A stretch of 5,280 nt of DNA from Caulobacterales bacterium (GTDB lineage Bacteria > Pseudomonadota > Alphaproteobacteria > Caulobacterales > Caulobacteraceae), in contig CANKEA010000110.1 of the NCBI GenBank assembly GCA_947480815.1, positions 1 to 5,280 on the forward strand, read 5' to 3'. The translations under genes and the position numbers were made by a program. Below, in pieces: positions 1-5,280 of this stretch; position 1 is the stretch's first letter, and each line of letters starts with the position of its first letter. The notes below the pieces were generated by a model, which was given only the letters and a program-made list of their open reading frames with translations, did no database searches and had not been told where the DNA came from.

Positions 1-36
1 AAACTTGGGCTCACCTGGATTACCTTGATGCGCTAG

Positions 37-378
37 GACCTGACCTATAACTGCAGCTTCAGCGGCGGCGCGCCAGCCGACGCGGCCCTCGCCAGTAGTA
101 GCGAACAGCAACCGCCGCCGCTGCGCGCCGGCGTATTACGCTGGAACGGCATAAGCATTCGGTTTGATGCCAAACAGGCCGATGCCGATCCGATCAGCGG
201 CGGCAAGCCACTGGGCTATGTGTTTAGCCGCAACAGTGCGGAAATTGGCGGCCTTGATCTGGGCGGCGGCTTGTTACCACCCAGTGTCTTTCTGCCGCCT
301 AAGGGTGCCACTGACCGAGTTGCAATGATGGTTGCGGCGCTAAGCCTGGTCTACTTCCAGGACCCGGGCGGACAGTAA
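37..378 (+). CDS. C-terminal part of an unrecognised protein; start not in frame within the window
   Basis: The frame from 37 to the TAA at 376-378 is open for 113 codons, with mostly G or C in third positions, as expected for a real gene in GC-rich DNA. I do not recognise the family. The visible protein has a polar, Ala/Ser/Pro-rich stretch (about codons 9-28), then a more ordered part with the segments RWNGISIRFDAKQ and GYVFSRNSAEIGGLDLGGG, and a hydrophobic tail segment (VAMMVAALSLVYF) before the end DPGGQ. No ATG, GTG or TTG lies in frame between the in-frame TAG at 34-36 and the GTG at 220, so the true start must lie upstream in another frame or the gene is damaged. Frame 3 upstream reads TWAHLDYLDALGPDL and then stops at 48-50; see the finding on the GACCT repeat. 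The gene converges on rpoD. No signal peptide or catalytic motif is visible. It could be an intact gene affected by a sequence error, or a pseudogene. Confidence 0.5.
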   Translation, partial: DLTYNCSFSGGAPADAALASSSEQQPPPLRAGVLRWNGISIRFDAKQADADPISGGKPLGYVFSRNSAEIGGLDLGGGLLPPSVFLPPKGATDRVAMMVAALSLVYFQDPGGQ

Positions 379-432
379 CCCTCACCCCGTCAGCCTTGGC
401 ATTTCCCGCAGGTCTGCCGTTCGGCGCGCCGC

Positions 433-466
433 AAAGAAAAAGGCACCCCGCCGAAAGCGGAGCGCC
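433..466 (-). terminator. rho-independent terminator of rpoD
   Basis: Read on the minus strand, GGCGCTCCGC (466-457), a loop TTTCG (456-452) and GCGGGGTGCC (451-442) form a 10-bp stem, followed directly by TTTTTCTTT (441-433). In RNA the stem is fully paired, with two G-U wobbles. On the plus strand the same two positions become A-C and C-A mismatches and no T-run follows, so the signal is directional and serves rpoD, whose stop codon lies 67 bp upstream of the stem. Confidence 0.85.
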
Positions 467-496
467 AAAATCCTTCAAATCATCTCCGCCAAGCCG

Positions 497-513
497 CTCG
501 GGACGAACCCGAG
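497..513. repeat. short inverted repeat after rpoD
   Basis: CTCGGG (497-502) and CCCGAG (508-513) form a perfect 6-bp inverted repeat around the loop ACGAA, between the rpoD stop and the main terminator. No T-run follows on either strand, so it is at most a minor hairpin in the 3' untranslated region of rpoD, perhaps protecting the transcript end. Its function is inferred only from position. Confidence 0.35.
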
Positions 514-533
514 GGTGACCGTATTATTGCGCT

Positions 534-2504
534 TTAGCTGTCCAGGAACGACCGCAGCTTGCGGCTCCGACTTGGGTGCTTGAGTTTCCGCAGCGCCTTG
601 GCTTCGATCTGCCGGATGCGTTCACGGGTCACGCTGAACTGTTGGCCGACTTCCTCCAGGGTGTGGTCGGTGTTCATGCCGATGCCAAAGCGCATGCGCA
701 GCACGCGCTCCTCGCGGGGCGTGAGCGATGCCAGAACCCGGGTGGTCGTCTCGCGCAGGTTGCTCTGGATTGCCGCGTCGATGGGCAGGATGGCGTTCTT
801 GTCTTCGATGAAGTCGCCCAGATGGCTGTCTTCTTCGTCGCCAATCGGTGTCTCGAGGCTGATCGGCTCCTTGGCGATCTTCAGGACCTTGCGCACCTTT
901 TCCAGCGGCATGGCCAGTTTCTCGGCCAGTTCTTCCGGGGTCGGCTCGCGGCCGATCTCATGCAGCATCTGCCGGCTGGTGCGAACGATCTTATTGATCG
1001 TCTCGATCATGTGCACCGGGATTCGGATGGTTCGGGCCTGGTCGGCGATCGAACGGGTGATCGCCTGACGAATCCACCACGTGGCGTAGGTGGAGAACTT
1101 ATAGCCGCGGCGGTATTCGAACTTATCAACCGCCTTCATCAGGCCAATATTACCTTCCTGAATCAGGTCCAGGAACTGCAGGCCGCGGTTGGTATATTTC
1201 TTCGCGATAGAGATCACGAGGCGCAGATTGGCCTCGACCATTTCCTTCTTGGCCTGGCGGGCCTCGCGTTCGCCCTTCTGCACGGTCTGAACGATGCGCC
1301 GATAGTCATCGATGGGCACGCCGGTTTCCGACGCAAGGGCTGCGACCTCGTTGCGGATTTCCCGGATCTGGCCGGCGTCGTTCTCGGCGAACTTGGTCCA
1401 GCGCACGCCCAAGGTCTTGACGTTGGTGGTCCATTCCGGATGCAGCTCCGCACCGAAATAGGCTTTTAGGAACTCTGTGCGCGAGATGCCGTAGCTGTCC
1501 GCAAGGCGCAAAAGCCGGCCTTCCAGCGCCACAAGGCGGCGGTTGATCGCATAGAGCTGATCGACCAGGGCCTCGATGCGGTTGTTGTTGAGCTTCAAGG
1601 TCTTCAGCTTGCCGACAATCAGGCGGCCGGCAGCGTCATAGGCCTTGCGGTCCTTGTCGCTGAGTTCGGCACCCTGCAGGCGCTGCGCCATGAGTTTGTC
1701 CTGTAGCTTGCGGAATCCCTCAAAGGCGTCGGCGATGGCATCCAGGGTTTCCATCACCCCTTCGCGCAGCTCCGCCTCCATCGCGCTGACCGTGGGGCCG
1801 GCACCGTCGTCGAAATCGTCGTCGTCGTCGCCCTCGCCCTCGCCCTTGGGCTCGGCACCGAGTTCGGGCTCAGGCTTGGCCTCGACATCCTCTTCTGCGC
1901 CCTCAGCACCCTCGGCGGCAGCGCCGTCGCTCAGGGGAGCGGCCACGCCGTTGACCGCGCTGTAGGTCTGATCGAGATCGATAACCTCGCGCAGCAGGAT
2001 GCGCCCCGTGCCCAGTTCTTCGCGCCACACTATGATGGCTTCAAACGTCAGGGCACTTTCGCAAAGGCCGCGGATCATGGCGTCGCGGCCGGCCTCGATA
2101 CGTTTAGCGATGGCGATCTCGCCCTCGCGGCTCAACAGCTCGACGCTGCCCATCTCGCGCAGATACATCCGCACCGGGTCGTCGGTGCGGTCATAGGCCG
2201 CAGGCTTGTCGCTCTCGATGACGGCCTGCTCTTCTCGGACCACCACCTCGCCGCCCTCAGCGTCCGTGGCGTCTTCCTCAGCCTCGACGACGTTGACGCC
2301 CATTTCGCTGAGCATAGCCAGGGTGTCTTCGATGGCTTCAGAGGTCACTTCCTCACTCGGAAGCACCTTGTTCAGCTCATCCATCGTCACATAGCCGCGC
2401 GCCTTGGCCTGTTTGATGAATTTCTTGACGCCAGCATCGGTCAGGTCGAGCAGCGGACCATCGCTGGTGGTTTCGGGCGCTTCGGCCGTGGTGTTCGTGG
2501 TCAT
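534..2504 (-). CDS. rpoD: RNA polymerase primary sigma factor RpoD (sigma-70 family)
   Basis: A 656-residue group 1 sigma factor that binds core RNA polymerase in the cytoplasm and recognises housekeeping promoters. Domains in order: region 1.1 (about 18-75); region 1.2 (about 97-140, with [21 protein letters not shown]); a long non-conserved region (about 141-380) with an acidic linker at 197-240 including DDDDDFDD at 226-233; region 2 (about 419-500, with [20 protein letters not shown], the [19 protein letters not shown] core-binding helix and the [14 protein letters not shown] promoter-melting and -10 recognition segment); region 3 (about 501-580); and region 4 (about 590-650), whose helix-turn-helix with [17 protein letters not shown] reads the -35 element. 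It ends RSFLDS. The length is normal for alphaproteobacterial RpoD. The start is the ATG at 2504, with GGAG on the minus strand 7 nt upstream. It lies 78 bp downstream of dnaG in the same direction, probably sharing transcripts, and ends at the hairpin at 433-466. Identification is secure. Confidence 0.98.
   Translation of the reverse strand: MTTNTTAEAPETTSDGPLLDLTDAGVKKFIKQAKARGYVTMDELNKVLPSEEVTSEAIEDTLAMLSEMGVNVVEAEEDATDAEGGEVVVREEQAVIESDKPAAYDRTDDPVRMYLREMGSVELLSREGEIAIAKRIEAGRDAMIRGLCESALTFEAIIVWREELGTGRILLREVIDLDQTYSAVNGVAAPLSDGAAAEGAEGAEEDVEAKPEPELGAEPKGEGEGDDDDDFDDGAGPTVSAMEAELREGVMETLDAIADAFEGFRKLQDKLMAQRLQGAELSDKDRKAYDAAGRLIVGKLKTLKLNNNRIEALVDQLYAINRRLVALEGRLLRLADSYGISRTEFLKAYFGAELHPEWTTNVKTLGVRWTKFAENDAGQIREIRNEVAALASETGVPIDDYRRIVQTVQKGEREARQAKKEMVEANLRLVISIAKKYTNRGLQFLDLIQEGNIGLMKAVDKFEYRRGYKFSTYATWWIRQAITRSIADQARTIRIPVHMIETINKIVRTSRQMLHEIGREPTPEELAEKLAMPLEKVRKVLKIAKEPISLETPIGDEEDSHLGDFIEDKNAILPIDAAIQSNLRETTTRVLASLTPREERVLRMRFGIGMNTDHTLEEVGQQFSVTRERIRQIEAKALRKLKHPSRSRKLRSFLDS
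1816..1842. repeat. simple repeat (TCG)5 then (CCCTCG)2 inside rpoD
   Basis: The plus strand shows five TCG units (1816-1830) followed by two CCCTCG units (1831-1842). On the coding strand they encode the Asp run and the adjacent Glu-Gly stretch of the acidic linker in the sigma non-conserved region. Such trinucleotide and hexanucleotide units can change length without shifting the frame, which fits a linker of variable length. Confidence 0.7.
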
Positions 2505-2511
2505 GCAAAGT

Positions 2512-2515
2512 CTCC
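2512..2515 (-). promoter_or_regulatory. ribosome binding site of rpoD
   Basis: GGAG on the minus strand lies 7 nt before the ATG at 2504, within the context AGCGGAGACTTTGC. Spacing and sequence are standard and support this start. It sits just downstream of the palindrome CGGCGCGCCG (2520-2529), which could pair locally and affect access to the site. Confidence 0.7.
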
Positions 2516-2552
2516 GCTTCGGCGCGCCGCCCGTGCAAGGACGACGCCGAAG

Positions 2553-2560
2553 ATGGTTAA
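2553..2560 (-). promoter_or_regulatory. CtrA-type half-site TTAACCAT upstream of rpoD
   Basis: The minus strand reads TTAACCAT, 48 nt before the rpoD start. This 8-mer is the known half-site form of the box bound by the cell-cycle regulator CtrA in Caulobacter; the full box is TTAA-N7-TTAA. No second TTAA follows after seven bases, so only the half-site is present. Binding is an inference, and one 8-mer can occur by chance. Confidence 0.35.
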
Positions 2561-2565
2561 GGCGC

Positions 2566-2580
2566 GGCCGTTTTGCGGCC
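2566..2580. repeat. hairpin just after the dnaG stop codon
   Basis: GGCCG (2566-2570) and CGGCC (2576-2580) form a 5-bp GC-only stem around a loop that reads CAAAA on the minus strand. It begins 2 nt after the dnaG stop codon and is not followed by a T-run in the direction of transcription. It could cause partial termination or mark a processing point between dnaG and rpoD, but it is not a convincing full terminator. Read-through into rpoD is therefore likely. Confidence 0.45.
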
Positions 2581-2582
2581 TG

Positions 2583-4469
2583 CTATTGGGTTGGGGCTGT
2601 AGCGCCGCTTTCCGTCCACAAATCCCCCGATCGCAATTGCCGTCTCAGTCCGTCACGCTCCGTTTTCAGACGCCGCAAGCCATCCATATCCGAACCCGCC
2701 GCAAGATCGCTCTTTGCGGAGGCAATGGCTTCTTCTAGCGCCGCGAGGCGGCATTGAACTTCAAACGCAAACGACCACTGGGATCTAGCGGCGACGAGGG
2801 TGACATCCGGTTTGAGGAAGGGCGCGCCCGATTTCGCAGCGGCCCGGTCGATGTCATTCAGCAGCCTATCAAATCCACTGACGCGCAAATGGCGATGAAG
2901 CGCTGCAGAGTCAAGCGAGTCACTTTCAATTCTTAAGGCAACAATCGTTTGAGCCAGGCGGTCGAGTGCCGGATCGCCGAACCCATTCCGCTCCAGAGTC
3001 TCTAGGCAATCTTCGATACAGTGCGGGTCTGTTAGCGCGGCCTTGGCTAAGGCGGCGGCCAAGGGTTCCAGATCGCCGGCAAGACGGCGCGCAGCAGCGA
3101 CGCCCTCGGCGGTCGGCGGGCGATTCTGGGGCGGTTCGCCAAACCGGCCTTGGCGGTAGGGCCTGCCGGTCCATGCGGGCCGAACGGCCGGGGCGAACAG
3201 GGCGTCAAGACGACCCAGCAGGTCGTAGCGATAGGCGTTTGCCAGGTCCTTATCGGCGATCGAAGCCGACAAGGTCCGCAGCCGCCCCTTGAGGCCGGCG
3301 CGGCGCTCGGGCGTATCCAGGGTTTCCAGCTCGCGCTCGCGCACGAACAAGGCCTCTACCACGGGGGTGGTATTCGACAGCTGACTTTTAAGCGCCGCCG
3401 CCCCTTGCTCGCGCAGGACCTCGTCGGGGTCTTTGCCGCCGCTCACCAAGGCAAACTTGAAGCTGCGGCCGGGTTTCAGCAGCGGTAGGGCACGGTCGAT
3501 GGTGCGCCCCGCCGCCCGCCGGCCGGCGGCATCGCCATCGAAACACAAGGTCGGCTCGGGGTGCAGCCGCCAGAGCAGCTCCATCTGGCTCTCGGTCAGG
3601 GCGGTGCCCATGGGGGCCGCGGCGGCGATACCGGCCCTCTGGCAGGCGATCACGTCCATATAGCCCTCGACCACCACCAGATCACCCTGCTCTGCCGCCG
3701 GCACCGAGTGCAGGATCTTGCGGGCCTCGGCGAGCCCGTAGAGCGTGCGGCCCTTGTCGAACAGGGCGGTATCGGGACCATTGAGGTACTTCGCCTTGGC
3801 ATTGGGATCGAGCGCCCGACCACCGAACGAAACCAGCCGCCCGCGCGCATCGGCGATCGGAAACATCAGCCGGTCGCGAAAGCGGTCGTAGGGGGCGGTT
3901 CCATCCTCTGGCGCGATTAGCAGCCCGGCCTCGATAAGCTCGCCCGGCTTTGCACCCTTGGCGATCAGATAGTCCTTCAGACCCGTGCGTCCGCCGGGCG
4001 CCAGCCCCAGCCGAAAACGCGGCCACTCGCTTTGCGGCAGACCCCGTCGCTCCAGATAGGCCCGGGCGTCTGCGCCAACCGGGCGTAGAAGCTCAGCCTC
4101 GAACCTGGCGGCCGCCAGTTCCAACCAATCGGCCAGGCCGGCGCGGGTCTTTTCCTGCTGGGCGGCGATAGGATCGGGTGCGGGCAGGGCCATGCCCGCC
4201 TCGCCCGCCAGACTCTCGATGGCCTCAATGAAGCTGAGACGTTCAGTCTCCTGCAGAAAGGTAATGATATCGCCGTGCTTGCCGCTGGAAAAGTCATGGA
4301 AAAAGCCCTTGTCGTCGTTGACGAAAAACGACGGAGACTTCTCCTTGCTGAAGGGCGAGAGGCCGACATACTCGCGCCCCTGCCGCTTGAGCTTGACCTT
4401 GCGTCCGATCACGTCGGACGGGCGAAGCCGCGATTTCAGCTCATCCAGGAATTTATCGTCGAACCGCAC
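2583..4469 (-). CDS. dnaG: DNA primase DnaG
   Basis: A 628-residue bacterial primase that makes the RNA primers for replication, acting at the fork with the DnaB helicase. The N-terminal domain (about 1-100) has the zinc-ribbon fold pattern, but the four expected metal ligands are S38, S41, D59 and S62. The catalytic core (about 115-425) contains the basic RNA-polymerase motif RFRDRLMFPI...SFGGRAL...KYLNGPDT (196-234). Its TOPRIM centre has E268 in VVVEGYMDV, D311 and D313 in DGDAAGR, and D347 and D349 in GGKDPDEVL, all intact. The C-terminal part (about 445-628) is helical and corresponds to the helicase-binding domain, with a coiled-coil-like stretch near 575-615. The start is GTG at 4469: an in-frame TAA at 4478-4476 forbids a longer protein, and MRFDDKFLDEL is the expected beginning for this lineage. 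Length is normal. It precedes rpoD by 78 bp and is divergent from the lactamase-like gene. Confidence 0.97.
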   Translation of the reverse strand: MRFDDKFLDELKSRLRPSDVIGRKVKLKRQGREYVGLSPFSKEKSPSFFVNDDKGFFHDFSSGKHGDIITFLQETERLSFIEAIESLAGEAGMALPAPDPIAAQQEKTRAGLADWLELAAARFEAELLRPVGADARAYLERRGLPQSEWPRFRLGLAPGGRTGLKDYLIAKGAKPGELIEAGLLIAPEDGTAPYDRFRDRLMFPIADARGRLVSFGGRALDPNAKAKYLNGPDTALFDKGRTLYGLAEARKILHSVPAAEQGDLVVVEGYMDVIACQRAGIAAAAPMGTALTESQMELLWRLHPEPTLCFDGDAAGRRAAGRTIDRALPLLKPGRSFKFALVSGGKDPDEVLREQGAAALKSQLSNTTPVVEALFVRERELETLDTPERRAGLKGRLRTLSASIADKDLANAYRYDLLGRLDALFAPAVRPAWTGRPYRQGRFGEPPQNRPPTAEGVAAARRLAGDLEPLAAALAKAALTDPHCIEDCLETLERNGFGDPALDRLAQTIVALRIESDSLDSAALHRHLRVSGFDRLLNDIDRAAAKSGAPFLKPDVTLVAARSQWSFAFEVQCRLAALEEAIASAKSDLAAGSDMDGLRRLKTERDGLRRQLRSGDLWTESGATAPTQ

Positions 4470-4474
4470 ATCGC

Positions 4475-4503
4475 CTTATAGCCGTTCAGGCGGGAGACGG
4501 AAA
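4475..4503 (-). promoter_or_regulatory. possible dnaG promoter giving a leaderless or near-leaderless transcript
   Basis: On the minus strand GCTATAAG (4482-4475) agrees with the Caulobacter housekeeping -10 consensus GCTANAWC at all defined positions but the last. A weak -35-like TTTCCG (4503-4498) lies 17 bp upstream of the TATAAG hexamer. The -10 ends only 5 nt before the GTG of dnaG, so transcription would begin at or very near the start codon. The alternative reading of the same bases, AAGG 4 nt before the GTG, is a weak ribosome binding site used from a more distant promoter. Confidence 0.35.
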
Positions 4504-4514
4504 TAAAGCCGATA

Positions 4515-4534
4515 GTGGCGCAGCCTTGCGCCAC
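4515..4534. repeat. 8-bp perfect inverted repeat in the dnaG/lactamase divergent region
   Basis: GTGGCGCA (4515-4522) and TGCGCCAC (4527-4534) are exact reverse complements around a 4-base loop GCCT. The centre is about 55 bp upstream of the dnaG start and 168 bp upstream of the lactamase start. It is either a DNA operator for a dimeric regulator or, if dnaG is transcribed from further upstream, an RNA hairpin in its leader. No full T-run follows on either side, so it is not a standard terminator. Confidence 0.6.
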
Positions 4535-4618
4535 AGCAAAGCGGGAACGAATTCGCCCGAGCCTGGCAAAACGCCACCGGGCCTGCCTCCGCTGTGCCCT
4601 GACGCTGTAAGCTCGGCC

Positions 4619-4646
4619 TTGCCGATTCGAGCGGCTAGGCTATCGC
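4619..4646 (+). promoter_or_regulatory. possible promoter of the lactamase-like gene
   Basis: TTGCCG (4619-4624) and GCTATCGC (4639-4646) resemble the Caulobacter housekeeping pair TTGACGS and GCTANAWC with acceptable spacing (14 nt after the hexamer). The predicted transcript would have a leader of about 40 nt. A GATTC at 4624-4628, a target of the GANTC methylase CcrM in this group, sits inside the spacer. Both elements are imperfect, so this is a suggestion from sequence similarity only. Confidence 0.3.
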
Positions 4647-4679
4647 CTCACGTCAACGACGCGTTCAAGCGCCGACCCT

Positions 4680-4686
4680 AGGAGGG
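4680..4686 (+). promoter_or_regulatory. strong ribosome binding site of the lactamase-like gene
   Basis: AGGAGGG lies 6 nt before the ATG at 4693. It contains the full AGGAGG core, is stronger than those of dnaG and rpoD, and fixes the start of the gene, which the signal peptide also supports. Confidence 0.85.
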
Positions 4687-4692
4687 ACCATC

Positions 4693-5280
4693 ATGCGGAA
4701 GAGTCTGCTGGCTACCACGCTTGCCATCGCCACATCCATCGCGGCCTCAAGCTGGGCGCAGACGCCCACATCTAAGGCGACCGATCCGCTGGCGATCGGC
4801 GGCAAGGATACAGCCTGGTTTATGGATCGGATCAACCGGCCCGACCTCGACAGTGAGCCACAGGCTCCGTTCAAACTGGCTGGGAATGTCTATTATATCG
4901 GGGCCAACAACATTGCCTCGATCCTGATCGCCACGCCAAAGGGCTTGATCCTGATCGACACCGGCACTCAGAAAATGGCCTCGGTGGTTTTTCCCAACAT
5001 GGTCAAGCTCGGCTTCAAACCGGCCGACATCAAGTTGATGCTGTTAAGCCACGCCCACTACGACCACATGGAGACGATGGAGACGATCCGCCGCCTGACG
5101 GGAGCGACGGTGGCGGCGCTTGAGCCAGAGCTCCCGGCGCTGACCAGCGGCCACGACCTGGGGCCGAACGAGACCTGGGGCCAGGAGCCGCTTGAAGTCG
5201 GCCGGATTCTTCAGAGCGGCGACGATATCGCACTGGGCGGCACGCATATCACTGTGGTCTGGACCCCCGGCCATACCCCC
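4693..5280 (+). CDS. subclass B3-type metallo-beta-lactamase, 3' end outside the window
   Basis: The first 196 residues of a metallo-beta-lactamase-fold hydrolase, most like subclass B3 (the L1, FEZ and CAU group), expected to open beta-lactam rings in the periplasm using zinc. Residues 1-22 form a signal peptide: MRK, a hydrophobic stretch to about 18, then SWA before a predicted cut at A22/Q23. The fold follows the family order: PFKLAGNVYYIG (59-70), LIATPKGLILIDTG (78-91), LLSHAHYDH (117-125, zinc ligands H120, H122, D124, H125), and TPGH (191-194, with H194 the third site-1 ligand). The B3-typical spacing and LTGA (135-138) match L1. Roughly 90-110 residues, including the last His ligand, are missing beyond the window. 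Oddities: MET-MET (126-131) replaces the usual AGG-type turn after the DH, and the usual YPPV-DR segment is QEPL-GR (164-171). Real lactam hydrolysis is therefore likely but unproven; a related hydrolase is the alternative. It is transcribed divergently from dnaG. Confidence 0.85.
   Translation, partial: MRKSLLATTLAIATSIAASSWAQTPTSKATDPLAIGGKDTAWFMDRINRPDLDSEPQAPFKLAGNVYYIGANNIASILIATPKGLILIDTGTQKMASVVFPNMVKLGFKPADIKLMLLSHAHYDHMETMETIRRLTGATVAALEPELPALTSGHDLGPNETWGQEPLEVGRILQSGDDIALGGTHITVVWTPGHTP
5068..5085 (+). repeat. tandem duplication ATGGAGACG x2 within the lactamase-like gene
   Basis: Two perfect adjacent copies of ATGGAGACG encode Met-Glu-Thr twice, directly after the HxHxDH zinc motif. 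The total distance from this motif to TGA (136-138) is the same as in L1, so the repeat does not lengthen the loop; it may have arisen by local conversion or by chance. Confidence 0.75.

Noticed and set aside
576..1469. Long open frame (297 codons) on the plus strand opposite rpoD
   Set aside because: It lies entirely antisense to the certain rpoD gene. Its residues mirror the conserved sigma codons, it has no recognisable domain or ribosome binding site, and long antisense frames are common in GC-rich genes.
2505..2550. TTGCAC followed by GCGGAGAC as a housekeeping promoter for rpoD
   Set aside because: The -10 part misses most consensus bases and coincides with the ribosome binding site.
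3561..3920. Open frame on the plus strand opposite dnaG (119 codons), with several similar ones nearby
   Set aside because: Fully inside dnaG, opposite conserved primase motifs, with no family likeness; a by-product of GC-rich codon use.
4542..4559. Near-palindrome around CGAATTCG as an operator
   Set aside because: Only the central 8 bp are symmetric; the next positions mismatch on both sides.
4633..4656. TTGACG on the minus strand as -35 of a distal dnaG promoter
   Set aside because: The -35 is exact, but the best -10 at proper spacing (CCTAGCC region) matches poorly. It is kept only as a possible overlap with the divergent promoter.
5030..5274. Minus-strand open frames across the lactamase-like gene
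   Set aside because: The plus strand here encodes a signal peptide, HxHxDH and TPGH in one continuous frame with a strong ribosome binding site, so the opposite frames are shadows.
1..5280. CRISPR array, tRNA, rRNA, insertion sequence or phage attachment site
   Set aside because: No regularly spaced repeats, no cloverleaf or rRNA core sequence, no transposase and no terminal inverted repeats with target duplication were seen on reading both strands.

Overview
The window is GC-rich DNA from an alphaproteobacterium. The best guess is a member of the Caulobacterales. The evidence is the alphaproteobacterial type of RpoD (long acidic non-conserved region), a DnaG beginning MRFDDKF with a lineage-type N-terminus, adjacent dnaG and rpoD, an 8-bp CtrA half-site sequence between them, and a -10-like element of the Caulobacter housekeeping type before dnaG. 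Genus cannot be decided from this sequence alone.

Layout. Positions 1-378 (+) hold the C-terminal part of an unrecognised protein, whose upstream reading frame is broken or ends close to the window edge. Positions 379-533 are a convergent intergenic region containing a clear rho-independent terminator that reads on the minus strand and ends rpoD. Positions 534-2504 (-) are rpoD, the primary sigma factor. A 78-bp gap with a hairpin, a CtrA-like half-site and a good ribosome binding site separates it from dnaG (2583-4469, -), the replicative primase, which starts with GTG. Positions 4470-4692 are a divergent promoter region with an 8-bp perfect inverted repeat and promoter-like elements in both directions. 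From 4693 (+) to the window end runs a secreted subclass B3-type metallo-beta-lactamase gene. It is cut by the window edge after 196 codons, just past the His of the third zinc-binding motif.

How the genes work together. dnaG and rpoD form the initiation-factor part of the classic macromolecular synthesis cluster: DnaG primes DNA replication and RpoD directs housekeeping transcription. They lie head to tail in the order dnaG then rpoD and are probably at least partly co-transcribed, ending at the terminator at 433-466. The lactamase-like gene is transcribed away from this pair and is an accessory neighbour.

Most of the window is ordinary core genome and I do not see a new multi-gene system. 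The points most worth a second look are: the frame break at a GACCT tandem repeat at the left edge; loss of all four zinc ligands in the DnaG N-terminal domain; a possible leaderless GTG start for dnaG; the CtrA-like half-site before rpoD; and the unusual turn after the HxHxDH motif of the lactamase.
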